Shown piece by piece: positions 38,496 through 46,561 of a stretch of DNA of 64,000 nucleotides. The DNA is taken from NCBI GenBank assembly GCA_001898645.1, contig MKUQ01000028.1, positions 62,001 to 126,000 on the forward strand, written 5' to 3'. Below the pieces are notes generated by a model, which worked only from the letters and a program-made list of their open reading frames with translations, was not told where the DNA came from and made no database searches. A program made the position numbers and the translations under genes. Each line of letters opens with the position of its first letter. Within the stretch, counting starts at the first letter, position 1. The stretch is from Burkholderiales bacterium 70-64. Its GTDB lineage: Bacteria; Pseudomonadota; Gammaproteobacteria; Burkholderiales; Burkholderiaceae_E.

Positions 38496-38538
38496 GGCTG
38501 TCTCCTTGATGTGTGAAATGCGGATCCGGGGAAGGCCG

Positions 38539-39609
38539 CTAGTACCGCAGCGGCCAGGCGGCGAAGGACCTGCGCAGGACGTACCAGTAGTGGACGAGCC
38601 CGCGCGGCTCGACGATGAGGAAGAAAGCGATGGCCGCGCCCAGCACGATGCTCACGCTGGCGAAGACGAGCTGGTTGCCCAGGCCGGGGAACATCGCCGC
38701 CAGGTCGGGGCCGTAGCTGGTCAGCACCTCCTGCACGCCGCGCACGGCGGCCACGCCCACCAGGGCGCCGAGAATGGAGCCCATGCCGCCCACGATGAGC
38801 ATGCCGATGAACCACACCGACTGGAAAAGGGAGAATTGGTCCACCGCGACGTATCGCAGCGAATAGGCCCAGACGGCGCCGCCGACCCCGGCGTAGAAGG
38901 CACCGACCATGAACGCCAGCGTCTTGGTGCCCGCGACGTCGATGCCCATGGGCCCGGCGGCGCTGTCGTCGTCGCGCACGGCGGCGAAGGCGCGGCCGAA
39001 ACGGCTGCGCGCGATGCCATAGGCGCCGAAGGTCATGAAGGCCGCGTAGGCGAGCGCCAGGTAGTACACCCCGGCGTCGCCGGAAAGCCGCCAGGCGCCC
39101 AGCCGTGCCGGCTCGATCGACAGTCCGCCGGAGCTCCCGAGCCAGGACGCGGGCAGGTTGAGCACGGCGGACTGGAACATCATCTGGGCCGCGATGGTGG
39201 TCATCGCCAGATAGAAGCCCTTGATGCGCGCGGCCGTGATGCCGAACAGCAGCCCGAAGGCCGCCGCGCTCGCGCCGCCCAGCGGGATCGCCAGCCAGAA
39301 CGGACAGTCCAGGCGCAGGGACAGGACGGCGGCGGTGTAGCTGCCCACGCCCATGAAGGCCGCCGCGCCCATGTTGATCTGGCCGGCCATGCCGGTGTTG
39401 ATCTGCAGGCCCACGACCACGATGGAGGTGATGAGCATCAGCGAGACGACGCTGACGAGCCGGGCCGGCCCCAGCAGGGGCAGCAGGCACAGCGCCAGCA
39501 GCGCGAGCGCGAGCCCGGCGCGCGACCAGGACCCGGCGAGCGGCCGCGCGTACGGCGCGCGTGCGGTGCGCGGCATCACGGGGCGGCGGATCCGCAGGGG
39601 GAGGAGCAT
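38539..39609 (-). CDS. livM: ABC transporter permease LivM-like
   Basis: Inner-membrane permease of 356 residues with about 8-10 helices. The family EAA-like loop is LGIARSRFGRAFAAVRDDDSAAGPMGIDVAGTKTLAF, and GGMGSILGALVGVAAV is typical of LivM. The N-terminus (residues 1-30) is positively charged. It starts one base after the livH stop on the minus strand. It forms the translocation pore with LivH. Confidence 0.92.
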   Translation of the reverse strand: MLLPLRIRRPVMPRTARAPYARPLAGSWSRAGLALALLALCLLPLLGPARLVSVVSLMLITSIVVVGLQINTGMAGQINMGAAAFMGVGSYTAAVLSLRLDCPFWLAIPLGGASAAAFGLLFGITAARIKGFYLAMTTIAAQMMFQSAVLNLPASWLGSSGGLSIEPARLGAWRLSGDAGVYYLALAYAAFMTFGAYGIARSRFGRAFAAVRDDDSAAGPMGIDVAGTKTLAFMVGAFYAGVGGAVWAYSLRYVAVDQFSLFQSVWFIGMLIVGGMGSILGALVGVAAVRGVQEVLTSYGPDLAAMFPGLGNQLVFASVSIVLGAAIAFFLIVEPRGLVHYWYVLRRSFAAWPLRY

Positions 39610-39610
39610 G

Positions 39611-40495
39611 TCACACCCGCTCCAGCGTTTTCCAGCCGAAGAAGCCGGCCGGCCGCACCAGCAGCACGCCCAGCATGAAGAGGTAGGGCACGATCACCGA
39701 GGCACTGCCGCCGATGCGCGTGTCGACATAGGCGGCGGTGAGCGACTGCACCACCCCGATCAGGATTCCCGCCACCACCAGGCCGCCGATCGACTCCAGG
39801 CCGGCCAGCATGGCCACCGGCAGGGCGGCCAGGCCGATCTCCGACGACATGGGCGAGATGCTGCGGCCGTTCAGGTAGATCACCGCGCCGATGACCGAGA
39901 TCACCGAGCCGAGGACCCAGGCGGCGGCGGTGGCCTTCTGCACCGACACGCCGAGCGACAGCGCGATCTGGTGGTCTTCCGAAACGGCCGTCAGCCGCAG
40001 GCCGATTCGGGTGTTGTTGAACGTCCACCACAGCCCCGACGTGATCAGGACGGTGATCGCCGCGCCGAACAGGAGGGCTCGCGGCAGGATCAGGTCGGCC
40101 ACGATCACGGGCTGCATCGGGATGAGCGCCGGGAAGGGCTTCTCGGCAGCCCCCCAGACCACCAGCATCGCGCCGCGCAGCAGCACCAGCAGGCCCAGCG
40201 TCACCATGACCATCGCGAACACGGGCGCCCCCGCCAGGCGGCGGAAGAGCATGCGCTCGATGGCCAGGCCCAGCAGCGTGGCGGTGACGATCGAGCAGGC
40301 GAGCGCGGCCGGCAGCGGCCAGCCCAGGCCGGTGGCGAAGGTCCAGACCATGAAGCCGCTCAGCGCCAGGATCTCGCCCTGAGCGAAGTTGAATACCTTG
40401 CTCGCCCGATGGATCACGACGAAGCCCAGGGCCACCAGCGCGTAGAGGCAGCCGACCAGGGCGCCGTTGAGCGCGTAGTTGACGAAATCGATCAT
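39611..40495 (-). CDS. livH: ABC transporter permease LivH-like
   Basis: Inner-membrane permease of 294 residues. It shows the family start MIDFVNYALNGALVGCLYALVALGFVVIHRASKVFNFAQGE, the loop NTRIGLRLTAVSEDHQIALSLGVSVQK, and GLESIGGLVVAGILIGV. Partner of LivM. The ATG at 40495 overlaps the end of the upstream degenerate ligase gene by four bases, so translation is coupled. Confidence 0.92.
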   Translation of the reverse strand: MIDFVNYALNGALVGCLYALVALGFVVIHRASKVFNFAQGEILALSGFMVWTFATGLGWPLPAALACSIVTATLLGLAIERMLFRRLAGAPVFAMVMVTLGLLVLLRGAMLVVWGAAEKPFPALIPMQPVIVADLILPRALLFGAAITVLITSGLWWTFNNTRIGLRLTAVSEDHQIALSLGVSVQKATAAAWVLGSVISVIGAVIYLNGRSISPMSSEIGLAALPVAMLAGLESIGGLVVAGILIGVVQSLTAAYVDTRIGGSASVIVPYLFMLGVLLVRPAGFFGWKTLERV

Positions 40496-41568
40496 GCCGC
40501 GCTTCCTCCGGCGCCGGCGCGCGCGGCCGTCGCAGGCCTTCCGCCTGCATCGATCTCCAGCCAGGGAACTTTCAGCGTCGCGAGCAGCGCACGGGTCGGC
40601 TCGTCGGGCCGGCCGCCGGCAACCAGCGCGGCGTTCGCGCGGCCGAGCCCGAGGTGGCGCCGCAAGGGGCGATGCAGCGTGCGCTCGCGCAGCCAGCCGC
40701 CCGAGGAACCCGCGCCGACCATGCGCCACAGGCCCGGCCTGACCCGCTGCCGGAGATGGCCGGCGGCTTCGTTCCAGTAGCTGCCGTCCATCAGGGACAC
40801 TTCCGGCTGCAGCTCGACGAGGTTGGCCTCGAGCTGATCGGGGCTCTCGGGGAAGCAGGTGGTCATCGGCAGCGCAACGGCCAGCGCCAGCATCGCCCGC
40901 GCCTCGCCGAAGGCCAGGGGCATTGCGCAGAAGTAGCGAGCCGCGGGCCGAAGGTCCAGCCGGGCACCGAGCGTCTCCGCGGTGGCCAGCAGCTCCTCGT
41001 GGCTCACCTCGCGCGGGCCGGCTGCCGGACAGTCGAGGGTCACGAATGCCGGATGGCCTGAGCCCTGCGCCAGACCCGGCAGGCACGGCGCGGCCTGGTC
41101 CTGCGCCGGGGAGAAGGGAAGCGGCCTGACCGGCCCGCCGCAGACCTCCATCGCGCTCCCGATGCGCCAGGAGAACACGAGCGGTGCTTCGCTCGCCGGA
41201 ATCCGCGCCAGCTTGACCGCCTGCTCTTCGTCGCGCACCAGCGCGCAGCCGACACCTGCCGCGACGGCCGCCGAAGCGAGGCGGCCGGCGTCGGCCGCCG
41301 GATCGAGCGCCACCACGCTCGCGCCCAGGGACATCACGGCATGGGCCGCCCAATGCAGTTCCGGCTCGGGGTCGCCGACCAGCAGCACCCGCTGGCCCGG
41401 CCCCACGCCGGCCTGCGCCAATGCCGCTGCCGCGCGGGCCGCCTGCAGCGCGGCCTGGCGCCACGATGTGCGCTGCCAGAGCCCGCGCCGCTTGACCCAG
41501 CAGGCGGTCTCGTCCGGCCGATCGGAAGCGAGGGCGCCCAGGCGGCCCGGCAGGGTGTCGGGGGTCAT
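40492..41568 (-). CDS. Truncated, degenerate AMP-dependent acyl-CoA synthetase-like protein
   Basis: The 358-residue protein keeps the N-terminal part of an ANL acyl-CoA synthetase. Residues about 18-90 (RPDETACWVKRRGLWQRTSW, GPGQRVLLVGDPEPELHWAAHAVMSLGASVVALDP) are recognisable. The ATP-binding P-loop region is altered: the expected TSGTTGxPKG is replaced by CPAAGPREVSHEEL. The C-terminal adenylation half (motifs with YGxTE, DRxKD and the hinge Lys) is missing. It cannot catalyse standard acyl-AMP formation. The frame is intact and overlaps livG and livH, so it is translated rather than decayed. Similar full-length ligases accompany Liv operons in relatives, so loss of function or a non-catalytic role is likely. 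Confidence 0.72.
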   Translation of the reverse strand: MTPDTLPGRLGALASDRPDETACWVKRRGLWQRTSWRQAALQAARAAAALAQAGVGPGQRVLLVGDPEPELHWAAHAVMSLGASVVALDPAADAGRLASAAVAAGVGCALVRDEEQAVKLARIPASEAPLVFSWRIGSAMEVCGGPVRPLPFSPAQDQAAPCLPGLAQGSGHPAFVTLDCPAAGPREVSHEELLATAETLGARLDLRPAARYFCAMPLAFGEARAMLALAVALPMTTCFPESPDQLEANLVELQPEVSLMDGSYWNEAAGHLRQRVRPGLWRMVGAGSSGGWLRERTLHRPLRRHLGLGRANAALVAGGRPDEPTRALLATLKVPWLEIDAGGRPATAARAGAGGSAA

Positions 41569-42344
41569 GATCCCTTGCCCAGGTAGGCGTCGACGACGCG
41601 CGCATCCGCCTGGACTTCGGCCGCGGGGCCGTCGGCGATCTTGCGTCCGAAGTCCAGGACGACGACCCGCTCGGCCATTTCCATCACGATGCCCATGTCG
41701 TGCTCGACGAGGACCAGGGCGATGTCGTGCCGCTGCCTCACCTCCTGGATGCAGCGGGCGAGGGCTTCCTTCTCCGCTGCGTTCATGCCGGCCATGGGTT
41801 CGTCCATCAGCAGGACGGAGGGCTCCATGGCCAGCGCGCGGCCCAGATCCACGCGCTTGCGCAGCCCGTAGCCGAGCGTGCCCAGCGGACGGTGGCGCAG
41901 GGCCTGCAGGTCCAGGAATTCCAGGATCTCCTCGGCCCGCTCGCGGTGGCGGTCCTCCTCGAAGCGGGCCGCGCCGCCATGCAGGAAGGCCTGCACGATG
42001 CCGCTGCGCATCCTGGCATGGCGCCCGATCATCAGGCACTCGAGCACCGTCAGCTGGGCCAGCAGGTTGGCGTGCTGGAAACTGCGCGCCACTCCGGCCC
42101 GGGCGATCTCGTGGGTCTTGAGCCTGGCGATGTCCTGCCCCTGCAGACTGATCCGCCCCGTCTGCGGCCGGTAGAAGCCGCTCAGGCAGTTCATCAGCGA
42201 GCTCTTGCCCGCGCCGTTGGGGCCGATGACCGCCAGCAGCTCTCCGGCGCGCACCTCCATCGAGACGTCGTCGAGCGCTCTCACGCCGCCGAAGCGCAGC
42301 GTCACGCCCGAGGCTTGCATTCGAACGGTGCCGGGGCTGCTCAT
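41565..42344 (-). CDS. livG: Branched-chain-type ABC transporter ATPase LivG
   Basis: ATPase of 259 residues paired with LivF. Walker A is GPNGAGKSSLMN, the Q-loop lies in the FYRPQTGRI-ARSFQHAN segment, Walker B is VLLMDEPMAGMNA, and the C-terminal LivG extension (about residues 215-259) ends GRKIADGPAAEVQADARVVDAYLGKG. The signature is LGYGLRKRVDLGRAL, a LivG-type variant of LSGGQ. It overlaps the degenerate ligase gene by four bases. Confidence 0.92.
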   Translation of the reverse strand: MSSPGTVRMQASGVTLRFGGVRALDDVSMEVRAGELLAVIGPNGAGKSSLMNCLSGFYRPQTGRISLQGQDIARLKTHEIARAGVARSFQHANLLAQLTVLECLMIGRHARMRSGIVQAFLHGGAARFEEDRHRERAEEILEFLDLQALRHRPLGTLGYGLRKRVDLGRALAMEPSVLLMDEPMAGMNAAEKEALARCIQEVRQRHDIALVLVEHDMGIVMEMAERVVVLDFGRKIADGPAAEVQADARVVDAYLGKGS

Positions 42345-42363
42345 CGGTGCGTGCGGGGAAGGC

Positions 42364-43152
42364 TCACTCGCCGACGAAGTTCGGCTTGCGCTTCTGGGCG
42401 AAGGCGGCCAGCCCTTCCTCGACGTCCCGGGAGCGGCAGTGCTCCACCGACAGCCGCGCCTCCTGGCGCGCCGCCTCGGCCTCGGACAGGTCCATGCCGA
42501 GGTCGATGAGCCGCTTGGAGCGCGCCAGCGCGAGCGGGCTCTTGTCGACGAGCCGGGCGACCAGCGCCTCGACGGCGGCGTCCAGCCCGGCACGCGGAAC
42601 CACTTCGTGGATCAGCCCGGCGGCGCGCAAGGTCTCGGCGTCGACCTGGGCGCCGGTGAAGATCATGTACTTGGACAGCTGCAGCCCCACCCGGCGGGGC
42701 AGGCGCGCAGTGCTGCCTCCGGCGGGGACCAGCCCGTAATTGGCATGCCCGTCGCTGAAGCGCGCCTCGGCGGCCGCAACGACGAGGTCGCAGCGCAGGA
42801 CCAGCTCCAGGCCGCCGGCGAAGGCATGGCCGTTGACTGCGGCGACGACGGGCTTGGGCAGCGACTGGAGGGCATCCATCGCCGGCTCGGCCACGGCGAG
42901 GAACGCGGCGGTGGCCTCGGCCGGGGAGCGTTCGGCGCCCAGCGCGCTCAGATCCGCGCCCGCGCAGAAGGCGCGGCCGGCGCCGCCGAGGACGACGACA
43001 CGCACCTGGCGGTCGTCCTCGATCTCGGCCAGCCGTTCGCGCAGCGCGGTCATGAGGTCGGGGGTCAAGGCGTTCAGCGCCGAGGGGCGGTTCAGCGTCA
43101 GCCAGGCGGCGGCGCCGCGTCGTTCGCAGAGCAGGGGCGGGTGGTCGTTCAT
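42364..43152 (-). CDS. Enoyl-CoA hydratase/isomerase family protein
   Basis: Crotonase-fold protein of 262 residues. The oxyanion-hole motifs are AFCAGADLSAL and AVNGHAFAGGLELVLRCD. The first catalytic Glu is in GGLELV. At the second Glu position (FxxPE in hydratases) the sequence is FSDGHANYGLVPAGGSTARL with no Glu, so a two-Glu hydratase mechanism is not available. It may be an isomerase, hydrolase or a hydratase on an unusual substrate. It sits between livG and the alcohol dehydrogenase in the same operon. Confidence 0.85.
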   Translation of the reverse strand: MNDHPPLLCERRGAAAWLTLNRPSALNALTPDLMTALRERLAEIEDDRQVRVVVLGGAGRAFCAGADLSALGAERSPAEATAAFLAVAEPAMDALQSLPKPVVAAVNGHAFAGGLELVLRCDLVVAAAEARFSDGHANYGLVPAGGSTARLPRRVGLQLSKYMIFTGAQVDAETLRAAGLIHEVVPRAGLDAAVEALVARLVDKSPLALARSKRLIDLGMDLSEAEAARQEARLSVEHCRSRDVEEGLAAFAQKRKPNFVGE

Positions 43153-43177
43153 GGTGTCGTCGGGTCGGTGGGGCCCA

Positions 43178-44332
43178 TCAGGCGGCCATGCGCAGCACGT
43201 CGAGCAGGTCGGCCGCCGAGCGCACGAGGCGCGGGTTGGTCGGGATGAAGAAGTCGGTCATCGAGCGCTCGGCGATGGCGGCGAACGCTTCTTCGCCGAT
43301 GCCGACGTCCGACAGTCGCCGCGGCAGCGCGAGGCGTTGCAGCAGGCCGTCGACCTGCTGCATCAGCGTGTCGCCGGGCAGCCCCAGCGCGGCCTCGATG
43401 CGCTGCTGACGCTCGAGCACCGCCGGGCGGTTCCAGGCGATCGCCGCGGTCATCATCACGCAGCTCGTGATGCCGTGCGCCAGGCCGTATTCGGCGCCGA
43501 GGATGTGGCCGATGCCGTGGCTGATGCCCATCGGCACGCCGGCCGACGGCCCGACGCAGGCGAACCACATGCCGATCTGGCACTGCAGACGCGCCTCGAC
43601 GTCGGCGCCGGCGGCCGCGCTCGCGAGCAGGCCCTGGGCCAGCTGCGGCAGTGCGCGTAGAGCCATGGCTTCGCTGAGCACGTCGCAGTGATCCGAGCAC
43701 ACGGTCTCGATGGCATGGTCCAGCGCGCGCATGCCGGTGGAGGTCCACAGCAGGCGAGGCGTGTGGAGGGCGGCTTCGGGATCGAGCACGATCGCCCTCG
43801 GAGCCGAGCCCGGGCCGCCGAGCCGGCGCTTGCGCCCCTGCATGTCGGTGACGCCGGCCATGCCGGTGAACTCGGCACCCGAGAGCGTGGTCGGCACGGC
43901 GACCAGCGCGACCGGCGGGAAGGAATCGGCGTTCGCGGCCGATGCGGCGAACAGCTCCGCCTCGCTGGAGGCCCCGCTGCGCAGCGCCGCCACCACGGCC
44001 TTGGCGCCGTCGATCACCGAACCGCCGCCCACGGCCACGATGACCCGTGCGCCGCTCGGCCGCAGGACCTGCACCGCCTCCAGCACCGCGGCCGCCGGCG
44101 TATGGGCACCGAAGCCCGCGAAGGTCGCCGCATGCCGCGGGCCGAGCGCGCGCTCGAGCGCGCTGCACAGCGAATGCCGCAGCGAGCGGGTGCTCAGCAG
44201 CGCGACCCGCTCGGCACCCCAGCGCTCGCACAGCTCCATCACGACCTCGCACGACGGGCGTCCGTAGATCACCTCGTCGAGGCGGCTGTAGCGGTGCACG
44301 CCGGCGGCTCGCGAACCCGGGCGCCCGCTCAC
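43178..44332 (-). CDS. Iron-containing alcohol dehydrogenase family protein
   Basis: Group III alcohol dehydrogenase, 384 residues. The NAD(P) region has AVGGGSVIDGAKAV, and the metal site is the HxxxH pattern in GISHGIGHILGAEYGLAHG with an upstream Asp/His in RALDHAIET. Maleylacetate reductases and lactaldehyde or gamma-hydroxybutyrate dehydrogenases belong to the same superfamily, so the substrate is open. The start is a GTG at 44332 with AGGAT upstream. It is the first gene of the minus-strand operon. A 12-base palindrome lies 27 bases before its start. Confidence 0.85.
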   Translation of the reverse strand: MSGRPGSRAAGVHRYSRLDEVIYGRPSCEVVMELCERWGAERVALLSTRSLRHSLCSALERALGPRHAATFAGFGAHTPAAAVLEAVQVLRPSGARVIVAVGGGSVIDGAKAVVAALRSGASSEAELFAASAANADSFPPVALVAVPTTLSGAEFTGMAGVTDMQGRKRRLGGPGSAPRAIVLDPEAALHTPRLLWTSTGMRALDHAIETVCSDHCDVLSEAMALRALPQLAQGLLASAAAGADVEARLQCQIGMWFACVGPSAGVPMGISHGIGHILGAEYGLAHGITSCVMMTAAIAWNRPAVLERQQRIEAALGLPGDTLMQQVDGLLQRLALPRRLSDVGIGEEAFAAIAERSMTDFFIPTNPRLVRSAADLLDVLRMAA

Positions 44333-44706
44333 TTCACGATCCTCGTGGGGCCGCAGCAGAACGATCGTTCAGCAAATATTGGCATGGTGTGCAGCTGCGG
44401 ATCCGATAATGGGTCGCGCACTGCGAAGACAGCATGCATCTCCACGAGAGAAGCTCGCACGGGCTTGTTTGCCTATGAAAACGGATGCAGCTGCCACCTT
44501 GTGCAGGGCAGTTCTGCCGCCTGATCGCGTGGCCTGATTTAATCCAGAATAGCAGGTTTTTTGAATTAGGGTTTACACTCGTTAAGTAATAACTTGGAAC
44601 GTGGGATACAATCGGTCCGTACGTCACAGAGAGCATTCCATTCCATGCCGCGCTGCAATAGAACGCCCGTTAAGTTCCTGTCGATCGATTCGGCCGGGCT
44701 GTCCGC
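44333..44706. other. Divergent control region, alcohol dehydrogenase/TetR
   Basis: This 374-base gap is the most AT-rich part of the window (44535-44620) and separates the two halves of the catabolic block. It holds a perfect palindrome GAACGATCGTTC (44359-44370), a TTTACA box (44572-44577), a TACAAT box (44607-44612) and the inverted pair AAGT-AATA-ACTT (44584-44595). A 21-codon reading frame overlaps the tetR start. No promoter with a good spacer could be assigned. Confidence 0.55.
44359..44370. promoter_or_regulatory. Candidate TetR operator palindrome
   Basis: GAACGATCGTTC is a perfect 12-base palindrome 27 bases upstream of the alcohol dehydrogenase GTG, in the gap controlled by the divergent tetR gene. 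TetR-family regulators of acyl-CoA pathways bind similar inverted repeats. Assignment to this TetR is inference only. Confidence 0.4.
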
Positions 44707-44710
44707 ATGA
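44645..44710 (+). CDS. Possible 21-codon leader peptide before tetR
   Basis: ATG at 44645 opens a 21-residue frame (MPRCNRTPVK...DSAGLSA) that ends at TGA 44708-44710, overlapping the tetR start codon as ATGA. There is no strong ribosome-binding site (an AGAGAG lies about 12 bases upstream). Overlap suggests translational coupling, but a chance frame of this length is common. Confidence 0.25.
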   Translation: MPRCNRTPVKFLSIDSAGLSA

Positions 44711-45354
44711 CTGCCGCAGCGTCCGGGCGCGCCGAAGCCCCCAACGGGCGCGAGCTGCTGCTGCGCGTGGCCCGCGACGTGTTCCACGAGGACGGCTACC
44801 GCAAGGCCTCGATGCGCAAGATCGGCAAGCGCGCGGGCATGAGCCAGACGGCGATCTACTACCACTTCACCGACAAGGAGGACGTGCTGTTCACCTTGAT
44901 CGACGACTTCACCAACCGCTTCACCGCCACGCTGATGGCCGCGGTGGCGGCGGGCCGCAGCCCGCGCGACAAGCTCGCCAACCTGATCTCGGCGCAGCTG
45001 GACCTGCTGGTGGAGAACTTCCGCGACCTGAAGATTCTTTCGCAGGACAAGAGCAACCTGTCCGAGATGCGGCTGCGGCTGATCCGCAGCAAGGAGAAGA
45101 CGGTGCTGGAGATGTACCGCGCCTGCCTGGACGAGTGGCGCAAGGCCGGCGGCCTGGAGGGCATCGATTCCACCGTAGCGGCCTTCACCATCATCGGCGC
45201 GATCAACTGGTTGTACCAGTGGTACTCGCCGGACAGATCGCCGCCGTGGGACACGGTCAAGCAGAGCATGCTGCGGCAGCTCCTGCAGGGGCTCGACGGC
45301 TCGGGCGCGAACGCGCCCGCCGAGCCGCCTGCGGCGATGGTGCCGGCGCCCTGA
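44707..45354 (+). CDS. TetR/AcrR family regulator
   Basis: Transcriptional repressor of 215 residues. The N-terminal helix-turn-helix reads VFHEDGYRKASMRKIGKRAGMSQTAIYYHFTDKEDVLFTLI (about residues 25-66), with the recognition helix near SQTAIYYHF. The C-terminal ligand domain resembles KstR2/FadR-like TetR proteins that bind acyl-CoA esters. It heads the plus-strand catabolic genes and diverges from the alcohol dehydrogenase/Liv operon. It probably controls one or both and responds to a CoA intermediate, an inference from position. No recognisable ribosome-binding site precedes it. Confidence 0.88.
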   Translation: MTAAASGRAEAPNGRELLLRVARDVFHEDGYRKASMRKIGKRAGMSQTAIYYHFTDKEDVLFTLIDDFTNRFTATLMAAVAAGRSPRDKLANLISAQLDLLVENFRDLKILSQDKSNLSEMRLRLIRSKEKTVLEMYRACLDEWRKAGGLEGIDSTVAAFTIIGAINWLYQWYSPDRSPPWDTVKQSMLRQLLQGLDGSGANAPAEPPAAMVPAP

Positions 45355-45391
45355 GCGCGGCGCCGGGCAGTTCCACCCTCTGGAGACGACG

Positions 45392-46561
45392 ATGCCGATG
45401 GATCGTGTCGAATACGGGCAATGGTTCGAGGGCGTGCGCAGCTTCGTCTGGGACACGCTGAGTCGTTACGTCGAGGACATCGAGCGCACCGAGCGTGCGC
45501 CCGTGCGCGAGCTCATCCCCTTGTTCGCCCGCCACCGGCTGTGGGGTTGCCTGGTGCCCGAGGACTACGGCGGCCTGGGGCTGACGGTCGCCCAGTACGT
45601 GCCGGTGCTCATCGAGCTGTCGAAGCTGCACGCCGGCCTGCGCGGCTTCCTGCATGCGCACAACTCCACCAGCGTGCTGCTGAAGTGGGGCACCGAGGAG
45701 CAGAAGCGCTGCTACCTGCCCGGGGTTGCCGCCGGCGAGATCCAGCTCGCCTTCGCGCTCACCGAGCCGAACGCCGGCACCGGCGTGGACATCAAGACCA
45801 CGGCGCGCCGCGAAGGCGAGCACTACGTGCTGAACGGCCAGAAGCACCTGATCAGCAACTGCGACGTCGCCGATTACATCACCGTGGTCTGCTACACCGA
45901 CCGCAGCAAGGGGCGCGACGGCATCAGCGTGCTGCTGCTGCCCAAGGACGCACCGGGGTTCGCCTGGCAGCCCAACCGTCCCACGATGGGCTGCAAAGGG
46001 TTCACGCACGGCCGGCTCACCTTCACCGACTGCCGCGTTCCGTGCGAGAACCTGATCGGCGGCGTCGAGGGCCGGGGCATCGTGCACGCGCTGACCTCGC
46101 TCGAGGAGAGCAGGGTGTTCATCGCCTCGACCTCGCTCGGCACCGCCGAGCGCGCGTTCGAGCTGTCGCTGCAGTACGCGAAGAAGCGGGTCACCTTCGG
46201 CAAGCCGATCGCCGAGCGCGAAGGCGTGCGCGGTTACCTGGCCGAGATGGCCATCGACATCCATGCCCTGCGCAACATGCTCGCCGATGCGATCGACAAG
46301 ATCGACCGCGGCCTGCCGGTGCCGGCCGAGGCGGCGATGTGCAAGCTGTTCGGCGCCGAGGCCGTCTGCCGCGTCACCGAGCGCGCGCTGCTGGTCCACG
46401 GCGGCGTCGGGTATACCAGCGCGTTCCCCATCGAGCAGCTCTATCGCGATGCGCGCATCAACCTGCTCGAGGAAGGCACGCCCACGATCCAGAAGACGGT
46501 GATCGCGCGCACCTTCCTCGACGGCGCGACCCTCGGCCCCTATCCCTGGGAGCAGGCGTGA
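45392..46561 (+). CDS. Acyl-CoA dehydrogenase
   Basis: FAD enzyme of 389 residues that introduces an alpha,beta-double bond into an acyl-CoA. Family blocks are LVPEDYGGLGLT, QLAFALTEPNAGTGVDIKTTA, and YAKKRVTFGKPIAEREGVRGYLAEMAID; the catalytic-base segment LLEEGTPTIQ has Glu361 just before GT, as in most members. The C-terminal helix RALLVHGGVGYTSAFPIEQLYRDARI is typical. Its TGA overlaps the GTG of the ligase gene. Electron transfer flavoprotein genes are not in the window. Confidence 0.9.
   Translation: MPMDRVEYGQWFEGVRSFVWDTLSRYVEDIERTERAPVRELIPLFARHRLWGCLVPEDYGGLGLTVAQYVPVLIELSKLHAGLRGFLHAHNSTSVLLKWGTEEQKRCYLPGVAAGEIQLAFALTEPNAGTGVDIKTTARREGEHYVLNGQKHLISNCDVADYITVVCYTDRSKGRDGISVLLLPKDAPGFAWQPNRPTMGCKGFTHGRLTFTDCRVPCENLIGGVEGRGIVHALTSLEESRVFIASTSLGTAERAFELSLQYAKKRVTFGKPIAEREGVRGYLAEMAIDIHALRNMLADAIDKIDRGLPVPAEAAMCKLFGAEAVCRVTERALLVHGGVGYTSAFPIEQLYRDARINLLEEGTPTIQKTVIARTFLDGATLGPYPWEQA

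Noticed and set aside
41568-42344. An ABC ATPase and ligase fusion read through 41565-41568
   Set aside because: The overlap is a normal four-base stop/start overlap (ATGA) of separate genes.
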